From Pseudomonadota bacterium (GTDB lineage Bacteria > Pseudomonadota > Gammaproteobacteria > Steroidobacterales > Steroidobacteraceae): a DNA stretch of 64,000 nucleotides. Numbering within the stretch: position 1 is the stretch's first letter; each line of letters opens with the position of its first letter. A program made the translations under genes and the position numbers. Below the pieces are notes generated by a model. That model saw only the letters and a list, made by a program, of their open reading frames with translations. It made no database searches and was not told where the DNA came from. This document shows positions 1 to 8,597 of the stretch, piece after piece. Where the stretch lies: contig JAFAGC010000009.1 of the NCBI GenBank assembly GCA_023423065.1, forward strand, positions 1 through 64,000, written 5' to 3'.

Positions 1-34
1 TAACGCGCCGGTAGATAGTGTGGCCGCGAGGCAT
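1..34 (-). CDS. possible 5' end of a gene cut by the left edge
   Basis: Eleven codons starting at an ATG (34-32) run off the left end and read MPRGHTIYRRV. This resembles the start of Fpg/Nei DNA glycosylases (MPEGHTI-type), in which Pro2 and Glu3 are catalytic, but here residue 3 is Arg. No clear ribosome binding site precedes it. The stretch is far too short to decide; it may be chance. Between this and the kinase stop at 146 I see nothing else. Confidence 0.15.
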   Translation of the reverse strand, partial: MPRGHTIYRRV

Positions 35-145
35 ATCCAGGCGACCCCGACCCGCGACCGGTGAATCCTCGACATGGCGCAACTCCGCTCGAACTGGAGT
101 CGCCAGTCTCTGCGGGCGTCGCCCGCCCGGAAATAAGACGGAAGG

Positions 146-2566
146 CTACTGCGCGAGCTCGGCCGCTTTCCACGGCACGAGCTCGGCGATCGCCGCGCGC
201 AGCTGCGCGAGCCGCGGGGGCTTGCTCAGGATCATGTTGATGTTGGGTGGAATGTCGCCCTCGTCGAGCAATCGCTGGCCCCACCCGGTCAGCAGGATCA
301 CCGGCGTATCGGGCGAAAGCGCCTTGATCGATTCGGCGACCTTGCGTCCGTCGACCCGCGGCATGCCGAGATCGGTGATCACGAGGTCGAACGTCCGCCC
401 GGCGTTGTGAGCCGCGGCGAAGGCTTCGATGCCGGCCTGTCCGCCGGCGGCGAGCTGGACCTGGTGGCTGTCGGTCGCGAGCGCGTCGTCGAGCGAACGG
501 CTCAGCACCGGATCGTCGTCGACGACCAGGATCCTGAGTTTCCTTCTGATGGCGGCCGGCGATGCGCCGAGCGCCGCGCTCGAACCGCGTTCGACGAACT
601 GCGGGAAGATCATGCGCATCGTCGTTCCCTTGCCGGGCTCGCTGTCGATCTCGAGCTCGGCATCGTGACGTTGCAGCATGCCGTACACCGAGGCGAGGCC
701 GAGTCCCGTTCCGCGCTCACCCTTCGTGGTGAAGAACGGCTCGACGCAGCGCCGGCGCGTGTCCTCGTCCATGCCGATGCCCGAATCGCCGACTTCGATG
801 TAGACGTTGGTCGCGTTGAGATCGCTGGCGGCGACGTGCGTCGAGATCCTGAGCGTCCCGCCCGCGGGCATGGCGTCGACGGCGTTGAACACCAGGTTCG
901 TGAGCGCATCGCGCATCTCGACTTCGTCGCCGAGGATCTCGAGCCGGGCGGGCGCGAAATCGCGCACCAGCTCGATGTCGATGCCGCGTTCCTGCGGCAG
1001 CGCGCGCCAGCGCGGCTGCGTGAGATCGAGCACCTGGTCGATGATGCCGTGCACGTCGATGCGGTGGAACGAGCGCGCCGACTCGCGCGGCCGGTAGAAC
1101 TCGCGCATGCGTTCGATGGTCCCCGCGACGTCCTCGATCGCGCGCTGCATGGTCGCGAGCCGGTTGCGCCCTTCCGGCGTGATCTGCCGCTCCTGCTGCA
1201 GCAGGAGTTCGGTGTACAGCGAAACCGGCGAGATCGCATTGTTGATGTCGTGCGCGATGCCGCTCGCCATCTGCCCGAGCGCGCGCAGACGTTCGTTCTG
1301 CAACACCGACTGCTGGCTCTGCCGCAGGTCCTCGTACGCCCGCTGCAGCGCCTGGTAGAGCTGCGCCTGGTGCGAGGCGAGCGCGACGTGTTCGCTGAGC
1401 TGCTTCAGGAACTCGCAATCGGTGCTGGAAAACGAATGCGCGGGTCGCCGCGCCGCGACCAGCACGCCGAACACGCTCGACTCCACCGCGAGCGGCGCGA
1501 TCACCAGCGAACTGAATCCCGCACGCGCGAAGCGCTGCGTGAACGGCGACGGGACCTTGTTCACGTCGGGCTCGTGGATCAGCGTGCCCTGCAACGCCCG
1601 GTAGAGACCGTTCTGCCCGACCGGCACCGACTCGCGCACCGGCAGCCCGAGCGCCGCCGCGTCGTGACTGCTCAGCGGGCCCACGGCTTCGACCGTGATC
1701 GTGTTGCCCGCCGGATCGTGCAGGCACACGCAACCGAAGTGGATAGGCAGGTGCGCCTCGAGACTGCCGAGAACGACCTGGAAGATGCTGAGCAGGTCGT
1801 GGCGCGAACCGATGCTGTGCGTGATCTCCTGCAACAGCGCGAGCCGGCTCACCTGCGTACTGAGCTTGCCCTCGTATTGCTCGGTCTGCGTGAGCATGTA
1901 GTTGAACGCGCCGGTCAGGGCGTCGAGCTCGTTGATGCCCGGCGCCTGCGCACGCACGCTGTAGTCGTGCCGGTTCGACACGATCTCCGCCGTGGCGGCC
2001 AGCGCGAGGATGGGCTCGGAGAGCTGACGCTGCAGCCGGCGGGAAATCGCCCAGGCCGCGAGCAGCGCGAGCGCGATCACGAGCGTCGCGATCAGCGCGT
2101 ACATCCCGATGCGCTCGTAGATCGCATACATGTCCGCGCGGACCATCAGCGTGCCGAGACTCCTCTCGCCCTCGCGCACCTCCGAGACGACGACCAGGTG
2201 GCCCTGGTCGAAGCGATGCCCGGGTGCGGCGGGCGTGCGCGGAATGGAGTCGAGCGCATCGCGCGGGTACGTGGCGAACGGTGTGCCGTCGGACTTGTAG
2301 AGCGCGGCGGAAACGATGTGCGGATCGGAGCTCAGCGCCGACAACACGACGCTGGCGTCCTCGGGATTCTCGAACGCGAGCGCCGCGGTACTGTTGGAGG
2401 CGATCGCTTCGCCCAGGATGCTGAGCTGCTGCAGGCTCTGCTGGCGGGACACGAGTATCTCGCCGAGCAGGAACAGCGCGGTCGTGATGAGCAGCGCGAT
2501 TCCGCAGGTCGTCAGCGTGATCGCGCTCAGCTTGCGACGCAGCGGGACGGTCGGGCGGCGCATCAC
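146..2566 (-). CDS. hybrid sensor histidine kinase with C-terminal receiver
   Basis: Membrane two-component kinase of about 806 residues. In order: one membrane segment (about 12-36), a periplasmic CHASE8-like region, a second membrane segment (about 155-175), HAMP (to about 230), GAF (about 240-400), a HisKA region with phospho-acceptor His near 439 in GIAHDINNA, an HATPase domain with N box NLVFNAVDAM and G box GERGTGLGLA (near 620), and a receiver whose acceptor Asp near 731 sits in LVITDLGMP. The start is GTG 2566 or the adjacent ATG 2563; either overlaps the stop of the upstream YfiR-like gene, so translation is probably coupled. It is the last gene of a TonB receptor/YfiR/kinase operon, which suggests it reports on the receptor's ligand; the ligand is unknown. 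Confidence 0.93.
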   Translation of the reverse strand: MMRRPTVPLRRKLSAITLTTCGIALLITTALFLLGEILVSRQQSLQQLSILGEAIASNSTAALAFENPEDASVVLSALSSDPHIVSAALYKSDGTPFATYPRDALDSIPRTPAAPGHRFDQGHLVVVSEVREGERSLGTLMVRADMYAIYERIGMYALIATLVIALALLAAWAISRRLQRQLSEPILALAATAEIVSNRHDYSVRAQAPGINELDALTGAFNYMLTQTEQYEGKLSTQVSRLALLQEITHSIGSRHDLLSIFQVVLGSLEAHLPIHFGCVCLHDPAGNTITVEAVGPLSSHDAAALGLPVRESVPVGQNGLYRALQGTLIHEPDVNKVPSPFTQRFARAGFSSLVIAPLAVESSVFGVLVAARRPAHSFSSTDCEFLKQLSEHVALASHQAQLYQALQRAYEDLRQSQQSVLQNERLRALGQMASGIAHDINNAISPVSLYTELLLQQERQITPEGRNRLATMQRAIEDVAGTIERMREFYRPRESARSFHRIDVHGIIDQVLDLTQPRWRALPQERGIDIELVRDFAPARLEILGDEVEMRDALTNLVFNAVDAMPAGGTLRISTHVAASDLNATNVYIEVGDSGIGMDEDTRRRCVEPFFTTKGERGTGLGLASVYGMLQRHDAELEIDSEPGKGTTMRMIFPQFVERGSSAALGASPAAIRRKLRILVVDDDPVLSRSLDDALATDSHQVQLAAGGQAGIEAFAAAHNAGRTFDLVITDLGMPRVDGRKVAESIKALSPDTPVILLTGWGQRLLDEGDIPPNINMILSKPPRLAQLRAAIAELVPWKAAELAQ

Positions 2567-3111
2567 ATGCCCTCCGCGCCGATGACCTCCGCGGGCCGCA
2601 GCAGCTTCGAACTGATCGTGAGCTGGCTTTCGCGCGCGGCGGCCAGGTTGATGCGCATGCGGATGCGGTTGTTCTCGTTGAACAACACGATGATCGCCCC
2701 GTGTCGTTCGGCGCCGTCGATGTCGGTGACCGTGAGAATGTTCTTCCCGCGCACCGCCGCCATGATCTCGGGCAGCCGGGCAGACTCATTGCGCGAGATG
2801 AAGAGGATGTTGCAGTCCGCGATGTCGTTGGTGCTCTTGAACCGCTTCACGACCAGCGGGTGATGGCCCAGCGATTCACCGCGCACGACTTCGTCGAGAA
2901 TCTTCCCGAAAGGATCTTCCCCGATCACGCCGATCACGAAGGGGGCGGACGCGGAGCCATAGGCGTGCGCGGGCCACTCGACGAACTGGCCGAAGTTGAA
3001 CAGGAACACGGCCTTGACCTGGTACTCGCCGGGCGGGGCAGCGGCAGCGGATGCATGCAGCGAAAGCAGCGCGACCGCGGCCACGCGCAGCAGTGTGTTA
3101 CGCAGGCCCAC
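2563..3111 (-). CDS. YfiR-like (DUF4154) periplasmic protein
   Basis: A 182-residue protein starting at GTG 3111, which shares its first base with the TAG stop of the upstream TonB receptor (TAGTG), a coupled start. Residues 1-25 form a signal peptide ending in an Ala-rich stretch; the mature part begins with YQVKAVFLFNFGQFVEWP, typical of the YfiR/DUF4154 family. In Pseudomonas, YfiR is a periplasmic inhibitor of the diguanylate cyclase YfiN; here the partner is more likely the adjacent kinase, an inference from gene order. No upstream start has a signal peptide and the frame upstream only shadows the receptor gene. Confidence 0.88.
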   Translation of the reverse strand: MGLRNTLLRVAAVALLSLHASAAAAPPGEYQVKAVFLFNFGQFVEWPAHAYGSASAPFVIGVIGEDPFGKILDEVVRGESLGHHPLVVKRFKSTNDIADCNILFISRNESARLPEIMAAVRGKNILTVTDIDGAERHGAIIVLFNENNRIRMRINLAAARESQLTISSKLLRPAEVIGAEGM

Positions 3112-5132
3112 TAGAGACGCCACTCGACCTTGAAATAGGCGGAACGCTCGATCGCGCCGGCCTCCTCCGCCGGACCGAACTCGATGTGCTGCGAGTTCAG
3201 CAGGTTCTGTCCGACGATCGAGAGCCGCCACTCGGGTCCGATCATCCATCCGAGTCGCAGATCCAGCTCGGAATAGGCGTCGACGCCCGCGCCGGTGACA
3301 TCGACCGGAATGCGGCGGAGCCGGGAAACGTAACGGTATTGCGCGTCGAGCTCGAACAGCCCGGCGAAATTCCACAACGAGCGCAGGCCGACCTGGTTGC
3401 GCGGCGTGGAACCGTCGAGCCACACGCCGCGGTTCAGATCCATGCCCGCGGATTCGAGCTCGAGGTCGACGTACGTGTAACTCGCGGACAGGCGCCAGTC
3501 GTCCATGGGGGCCCACTCGGCCAGTAGTTCGCCCCCGAGCGACCGGCCGCTCGTGAGGTTCTGGTTGAGCACCGGAAATACGGTACGCCCATCCACCGGG
3601 TCGATGAAGGGGTCGCCGAGCTCGAGCGAAGCGAGCTTCTCGTAGTCGTTGTAGTAAGCCGCGAGGTCGAACGAAAGATTTTCGAGTGGCTGCCAGCGAT
3701 AGCCGGCCTCGTAGGCAATGAGCTCCTCGGAGCGGAAATTCCGGTTCCCCAGCAGGCGCGCCGTCGGATTTTCCGCCGGGTCGCCACTCAGGTCGATGGC
3801 GACGTCGCGCTCGAGTCGCGTCGGCACGCGAACCGCGCGCGAGACCGCGGTCCAGACCGTTTGTTCGTAGTTGGGCGCCCAGGCGAGCCGCACGCTCGGC
3901 TGCACTTCGAAGCCCGAGAAATCGTTGTGCTCGAGCTTGGTGCCGACCGTCAGCATCAATTCGTCGTCGAGCGCGATCCGGTCCTGGATGAATCCGCTGT
4001 ACAACATGTCGTCCGATTGCTCGGGAGCGACGGCGAAAATTCCGCCGCTGCGGTTGCGGTTTGACGTGAGCCGCACGGCAGCGCCCCACATCAATTCGTG
4101 ACGACCCATCGGCGCATGGCGCCGCTGCAGGTCGACGTCGAAGGTGTGCAGCGTGTCGAGGAAGCTCGGATCGTCGCGCCGCGTGTAGTCGTAGTACGCG
4201 CGCAGCTGCACGTCCGAGGCCTCCCCGGTGCGGTGCCGCCAGCGCGCGAGCAGGTTGCCGCCGCTCACGTCGACGTTATAAGGCGGCGCGGGCGGCGTGC
4301 GTCCGATGATCGTGATCGAGGGCACGAACTGCCCGATCGTGCCGGCATAGGCGTCGCCCTGCACGGTCCAGGCGTCGTCCGCGCCGGAATCCCAGTCGGT
4401 GCGGAAACCGACGTGGCCCTGGTCCCACGCGTCGTCCACCGCCGGGTTCGGGTTGACCGTCCCGTCGCGGTCGAAATAGCGGCCGAATACGCGGTAGTGC
4501 ACGCCGCCGCCGGTCTCGCCGCCATAACGCGCGGACAGAAAGTAACGCTCGAAGGTGCCGGCGCCGGCCTCGACGTACGCGCCGTGCGTGTCGCGCGCGT
4601 TGCGCGTCGTGACGTTGATGACGCCGTTGACGGCGTTCGAGCCCCACATCGTCGCGCCGGGTCCGCGGATCACCTCGACACGTTCGACGTCGGCAAGTAG
4701 ATAGTCCTGCACGTCCCAGGCCACGCCCGAGAACAGCGGCGTGTAGATGCTGCGCGTGTCCGACAACACCAGCAGCTTCTCGGAGTTGATGGAGCTGAAG
4801 CCGCGCGCGCTCACGGCCCAGGAATTGGAGTTGCGCCGCGCGACGTTGATGCCGGGCGCCAGCCGCAGCGCTTCGGGCATGGTGGTGGCGCCGGTGCGCC
4901 GCAGGTCTTCCTGCGTGATCACGAAAATGGCCGCGGCCGCGTCGCGCAGTTCTTCCTCGGCCCGCGACACGGAGGTGACCTCGACGTTGAGCAGCTCGTC
5001 GACCGTCATCTGCTTGAGCTCGGAAAGCCGGTCCGCGTTCTTGGCGTGCACGAGACCGCATGCGAGCAGGGGCAAGCACGAGGCGAATGCCGAAGTTGTC
5101 CAATTGCGTCGGCGCATCAGCGAGGTAGCCAT
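3111..5132 (-). CDS. TonB-dependent outer-membrane receptor
   Basis: About 673 residues. The N terminus has a signal peptide (RRRNWTTSAFASCLPLLACG, then VHA before the probable cleavage site). A plug domain follows with VERVEVIRGPGATMWGSNAV and GVINVTTR, then a long beta-barrel ending in the aromatic, charged sequence FKVEWRL. Start options are ATG 5132 and ATG 5117; 5132 is given. The receptor is first in an overlapping set with a YfiR-like protein and a hybrid sensor kinase, an arrangement known from other proteobacteria, so it may act in ligand sensing as well as uptake. The substrate cannot be read from the sequence. Confidence 0.92.
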   Translation of the reverse strand: MATSLMRRRNWTTSAFASCLPLLACGLVHAKNADRLSELKQMTVDELLNVEVTSVSRAEEELRDAAAAIFVITQEDLRRTGATTMPEALRLAPGINVARRNSNSWAVSARGFSSINSEKLLVLSDTRSIYTPLFSGVAWDVQDYLLADVERVEVIRGPGATMWGSNAVNGVINVTTRNARDTHGAYVEAGAGTFERYFLSARYGGETGGGVHYRVFGRYFDRDGTVNPNPAVDDAWDQGHVGFRTDWDSGADDAWTVQGDAYAGTIGQFVPSITIIGRTPPAPPYNVDVSGGNLLARWRHRTGEASDVQLRAYYDYTRRDDPSFLDTLHTFDVDLQRRHAPMGRHELMWGAAVRLTSNRNRSGGIFAVAPEQSDDMLYSGFIQDRIALDDELMLTVGTKLEHNDFSGFEVQPSVRLAWAPNYEQTVWTAVSRAVRVPTRLERDVAIDLSGDPAENPTARLLGNRNFRSEELIAYEAGYRWQPLENLSFDLAAYYNDYEKLASLELGDPFIDPVDGRTVFPVLNQNLTSGRSLGGELLAEWAPMDDWRLSASYTYVDLELESAGMDLNRGVWLDGSTPRNQVGLRSLWNFAGLFELDAQYRYVSRLRRIPVDVTGAGVDAYSELDLRLGWMIGPEWRLSIVGQNLLNSQHIEFGPAEEAGAIERSAYFKVEWRL

Positions 5133-5282
5133 CGGCAGGTGCTGGACGGCCAAACTATCGCACGCGAACTTTGCCGCCGACTACAGGGTTTCTCCTACAA
5201 TTCCCGCGCGGCGCGAACGAATTGCCGGAATGTGCACTGTGCAGGCATTTCTCCGGCAATCCCGCGCGGTTGATGCCAACTC

Positions 5283-6230
5283 TCAGTCGTTCGTCATATT
5301 CCGCACGAAGGCCGCCATGAATTCCGCGGCGTTCACCGTGACCGCGACCTGCGCGTTGGGCTTCGCTCCCGCGACCGGCCGCGTGATGCCTTCGGGCGTG
5401 AGCTCGAGGTGCAATGGCTCCAGCGCCAGCGGCATGCGCGGATTCACGAGCTCCACGGCCAGCACGTCGAACAAGGTCGGCAGGTCGCCCTTCCAGTGGT
5501 TCGTGTAACGCCAGATCTGGTCGAGCGAGGCGAGTGCGTCGTCGAGGCGCGTCCCGGCCGAGAAGATTGCCACGCGCATTTCGGGAACGAGCTTCAGATC
5601 GGCGGTCGAATCGAGCGGCGCGACGAGAAGCGGTACGCCCGACGTGAACACTTCGCGCGCCGCGGCGGCATTCGAGCGGATGTTCCATTCGGCCTCCGGC
5701 TTCGAGCCGGGTGCGTAGCCGCGGTAGATGGACCCACCCATGAGCGAGATCGCGCGGATCTTCCGGCCGATCCCGGGCTCCGAGCGCAGCAGCGCCGCGA
5801 TGTTGGTGAGCTCGCCGACGGCGATGAGCGTGACCTCTCCCGGCCGTGCATTCACCTGGCGGCGCATGAATTCCACGCCGCCCGACGTGTGCAGGCTCGG
5901 CGATTCGAAGCCGTCGGCCCACTCCACCTGCTTCATGTACTGCGTGGGCGTGGAGATGCCCGCGTACACGGGGACTTTCGCCCACTCGCCGCCGGCGATC
6001 GAGAGTAGTTTGGCCGCGAGCCGGGCGCGCGCGGCGGCGTCGCTCGAGACGGTCGTGACGCCGAGGACTTCGAGATCCCTGCGACGCATCAATCCCGCGA
6101 GCGCGTACGCATCGTCGATGTCGGTGCCGATGTCGGTGTCGAAGATGACCGGCGCGGGCTCGCTCGCGTATGCCGGGACACCCGCACAGGCCACGATCGA
6201 GAGCAGGAGTAACGTCGCTGTCCGACTCAT
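5283..6230 (-). CDS. secreted nucleoside hydrolase (IunH family)
   Basis: About 315 residues. After a signal peptide (MSRTATLLLLSIVACAGVPA) the mature protein opens with IFDTDIGTDIDDAYAL, the calcium-binding Asp signature of inosine-uridine preferring nucleoside hydrolases, which split ribonucleosides into base and ribose. A second conserved piece, EAEWNIRSNAAAAREVF, carries the Asn and His/Arg-type ribose-binding region seen in the family. A GGAG motif lies nine bases before ATG 6230, so I prefer it to ATG 6239, where GGAG would touch the start codon. Export suggests scavenging of external nucleosides. An 85-base gap separates it from the CdsA-like gene upstream, so cotranscription is possible but not shown. 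Confidence 0.88.
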   Translation of the reverse strand: MSRTATLLLLSIVACAGVPAYASEPAPVIFDTDIGTDIDDAYALAGLMRRRDLEVLGVTTVSSDAAARARLAAKLLSIAGGEWAKVPVYAGISTPTQYMKQVEWADGFESPSLHTSGGVEFMRRQVNARPGEVTLIAVGELTNIAALLRSEPGIGRKIRAISLMGGSIYRGYAPGSKPEAEWNIRSNAAAAREVFTSGVPLLVAPLDSTADLKLVPEMRVAIFSAGTRLDDALASLDQIWRYTNHWKGDLPTLFDVLAVELVNPRMPLALEPLHLELTPEGITRPVAGAKPNAQVAVTVNAAEFMAAFVRNMTND

Positions 6231-6324
6231 ACGAACCATCTCCGGGATGTACCCGGGGCGGACAATAACGCGTCGGGATCAGTTCGGCTCATCGAGCGTG
6301 TAGCCCGGAGTCCGCGCCGCCGGT

Positions 6325-7284
6325 TCAGTCGGCGTAGAAGTACCGCACGATGTGAAAGAACACCGGCGCCGCGAAGCAGATGGAGTCCATGCGATCCAGC
6401 ATGCCCCCGTGTCCTTCGATCATGACACCCCAGTCTTTCGCGCCCAGGCTGCGTTTCACGGCGGAGAGCGTGAGGCCGCCGAGGAATCCCATGATCACGA
6501 CGACCGCGGAGATCCCCGCCGACTGCAGCGGCGTGAACGGCGTGATCCACCACATCGCGGCGCCGATCGCGGTCGCGGCGAGTCCGCCCCCGATGAATCC
6601 CTCGACGGTCTTCGAAGGACTGACTACCGGCGCGATCTTCGTCTTGCCGAACAGCTTGCCGAAGACGTACTGCATCACGTCGCTCATCTGCACGACCAAC
6701 AGTAGATAGAACAGCAGCAGCGCGCTGCGCCCCTCGTAGCCCCGGATGTCGAGCATCAGCAGCGCCGGCGCGTGGCTCAGGCAGTACACCGTGACCATGA
6801 GCGCCCACTGCTGCTTGGCGCTGCGCGAGAGGAAGTCCTCGATGTCCGACAGCAGCGCCGCGATCGACGGCAGCAGCAGGAACACGTAGACGGGAATGAA
6901 GATCGCGAACGTGCCGTAACGGTCCTGGCCGATCAGCAGGTATTGCGCGGGGATGATGATGAAGAACGCGAGCGACAGCGGCAGCCGGTCGCCCGGCCGG
7001 CTCGGCGTCAGCGTGATGAACTCGCGCAGCGCGAAGAACGAGGCGAACGCGAACAGCACCAGCGTCATCGTCGGCCCCGTGAGGAACGCGACCGCGAGGA
7101 TGCCGACCATGACCCACCACGCGTTGACGCGCGCGACGAGATTCGCGCGGCTCGCGGCGCTCTTTTCATCCGCCGGCCGGCGCAGTAGCACCGCGCCGAT
7201 GACGGAGGCTATGCCCAGCAACGCGACCAGGCTGCCGAACAGCCAGAGGAACTCGCGGGGAATGTTGTGCAGGTGCTCGATCAT
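6325..7284 (-). CDS. phosphatidate cytidylyltransferase (CdsA paralogue)
   Basis: A 319-residue multi-span membrane protein. The C-terminal half has the CDP-diglyceride synthase signature: KTKIAPVVSPSKTVEGFIGG and later KRSLGAKDWGVMIEGHGGML followed by DRMDS. The family makes CDP-diacylglycerol from phosphatidate and CTP. Its ATG overlaps the stop of the acyltransferase gene (ATGA), which in turn overlaps a CDP-alcohol transferase gene. The trio recalls E. coli ynbA/ynbB rather than the housekeeping cdsA locus, which normally lies with uppS and dxr; neither is near. I infer a dedicated accessory phospholipid pathway. Catalytic residues look intact. Confidence 0.88.
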   Translation of the reverse strand: MIEHLHNIPREFLWLFGSLVALLGIASVIGAVLLRRPADEKSAASRANLVARVNAWWVMVGILAVAFLTGPTMTLVLFAFASFFALREFITLTPSRPGDRLPLSLAFFIIIPAQYLLIGQDRYGTFAIFIPVYVFLLLPSIAALLSDIEDFLSRSAKQQWALMVTVYCLSHAPALLMLDIRGYEGRSALLLFYLLLVVQMSDVMQYVFGKLFGKTKIAPVVSPSKTVEGFIGGGLAATAIGAAMWWITPFTPLQSAGISAVVVIMGFLGGLTLSAVKRSLGAKDWGVMIEGHGGMLDRMDSICFAAPVFFHIVRYFYAD

Positions 7285-7892
7285 CCGGTGGTCCTCGACA
7301 GCGCGATCACGGCCTCGCGGGCCCGTTCGAGAAAAGCTTCCTTCTCTTCACCCGGCGCGAGCGCGATCGGAGCTCCGAATCGCACGGTGCAGACCATCGG
7401 CACCGGCAACAGCGCGCCCTTCGGGAGGCTGCGGTGCAGGTTGTCGAGATACACGGGCACCAGCTCCACGGACGGAAACTCGCCGGCGAGCCGGTAAAGA
7501 CCAGCGCGGAATCGCGCCGGCACCGCGTCGTGGCCGCGCGTGCCCTCCGGAAAGATGATCAGCGAATCGCCCTCTTTCAGCGCCGCGCGCAGTGGATCGA
7601 GCGGATCCGCATTCGAGTCCTCGCGCTTGCGGTCGATGAGCACCGCGCCGAAGCCGCGCGTCGCGATGTACTTTCGAAGGCCCTGGCCCCAGTAATCGCG
7701 CGCCGCGATGGGACGCGTGCGCGACCGCAGCCGGCGCGGCAGCGAGGACCAGATCGCGAGCGTGTCGATGTGGCTGGTGTGGTTGGCGAAGTAGATGCGC
7801 TGGGCATCCCCCGGCTGCGTGCCGACCCAGCGCGCATAGGCGCCGACCAGCAGCTTGACCACACCGACGAGAAGCGCGCTGGAAGGCCTCAC
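7281..7892 (-). CDS. lysophospholipid acyltransferase (PlsC family)
   Basis: About 203 residues starting at GTG 7892, which overlaps the TGA of the upstream CDP-alcohol transferase (GTGA). The HX4D motif NHTSHID and the glycerol-phosphate site FPEGTRG are both present, as in 1-acyl-sn-glycerol-3-phosphate acyltransferases. The product phosphatidic acid would be the substrate of the CdsA paralogue encoded next, whose ATG overlaps this gene's stop. The short length and the lack of a long N-terminal membrane region mark it as a compact member. Upstream in-frame codons lie inside the neighbouring gene and are not plausible coding sequence. Confidence 0.87.
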   Translation of the reverse strand: MRPSSALLVGVVKLLVGAYARWVGTQPGDAQRIYFANHTSHIDTLAIWSSLPRRLRSRTRPIAARDYWGQGLRKYIATRGFGAVLIDRKREDSNADPLDPLRAALKEGDSLIIFPEGTRGHDAVPARFRAGLYRLAGEFPSVELVPVYLDNLHRSLPKGALLPVPMVCTVRFGAPIALAPGEEKEAFLERAREAVIALSRTTG

Positions 7893-8548
7893 GGGTCGGG
7901 ACGCGCCTCGAGCTGGCGTGCGATGGCGGCGATGCGGGTCCCGCAGGTCACGATCGAGCCGAAGGCGATCATCGCGGCCGCCGTCACGAGCGCGAGTCGT
8001 CCGCCCGTCCAGAAGTGCTCCCCAAAGGCCATCAGCAATCCGACGGTCATGGCCGCCATGCGATGCGGCTTGGCAAACGGACCACGAAAATCCTGCGCCA
8101 GGCCGAAGGTGCCTCCCAGGACACGGATGTACGCCGTGACCGCAGCCGCCAGGGCGGCGAGCCAGCCGATCCAGGGGAACCCGCACGCATGACCCAGCGC
8201 GACCAGGAACAGCGAGTCCGCGATCCGGTCGGGCACCTCGTTGTAGAGCACCCCCAGCTTCGACTTCAGGCCGCCCTCGATGGCCACCATCCCGTCGAGC
8301 AGGTTGCAGAGCAGCCGAAGCTGCACGCACGCCGCGCAGATCAACAGGTTCCAGGGTTTCCCGCCTGACAACAGCACGGCCGCGCCGACGATCGCAAAGA
8401 TCACCGAAAGCATCGAAATGGCGTCGGGCGTGACTCCCGCTCGCATGACAGCGCGAGACAGGAACTGGGCCCATGGGGTGGAACGGCTCGTCAACGGGCG
8501 TCGAGCGTCGGGAAGCTTGTCAGTCATGAGGGAACTATCTTGCATCAT
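7889..8548 (-). CDS. CDP-alcohol phosphatidyltransferase-like protein, variant motif
   Basis: A 219-residue membrane protein with about five hydrophobic segments. The family motif D-x2-DG-x2-AR-x8-G-x3-D-x3-D appears as NLLDGMVAI ... GVLYNEVPD: the first and third Asp are Asn and the Arg is Ile, while the second and fourth Asp and both Gly remain. Family members exchange CMP of CDP-diacylglycerol for an alcohol. Position at the head of an operon with an acyltransferase and a CdsA paralogue supports a phospholipid role, but the variant residues leave activity open. Start ATG 8548 or 8545; ATG 8527 is also possible. It is divergent from the ECF sigma gene with about 50 bases between. Confidence 0.8.
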   Translation of the reverse strand: MMQDSSLMTDKLPDARRPLTSRSTPWAQFLSRAVMRAGVTPDAISMLSVIFAIVGAAVLLSGGKPWNLLICAACVQLRLLCNLLDGMVAIEGGLKSKLGVLYNEVPDRIADSLFLVALGHACGFPWIGWLAALAAAVTAYIRVLGGTFGLAQDFRGPFAKPHRMAAMTVGLLMAFGEHFWTGGRLALVTAAAMIAFGSIVTCGTRIAAIARQLEARPDP

Positions 8549-8597
8549 CTGTTACCTATCCGTTCTCCCATCCCCAAGGATGTGTCATCTTCTCCCC

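Noticed and set aside
407..2863. 818-codon open frame on the plus strand opposite the sensor kinase
   Set aside because: It is antisense to a gene with complete kinase motifs, is very rich in Arg and Glu with no recognisable domain, and arises from GC-rich codon use.
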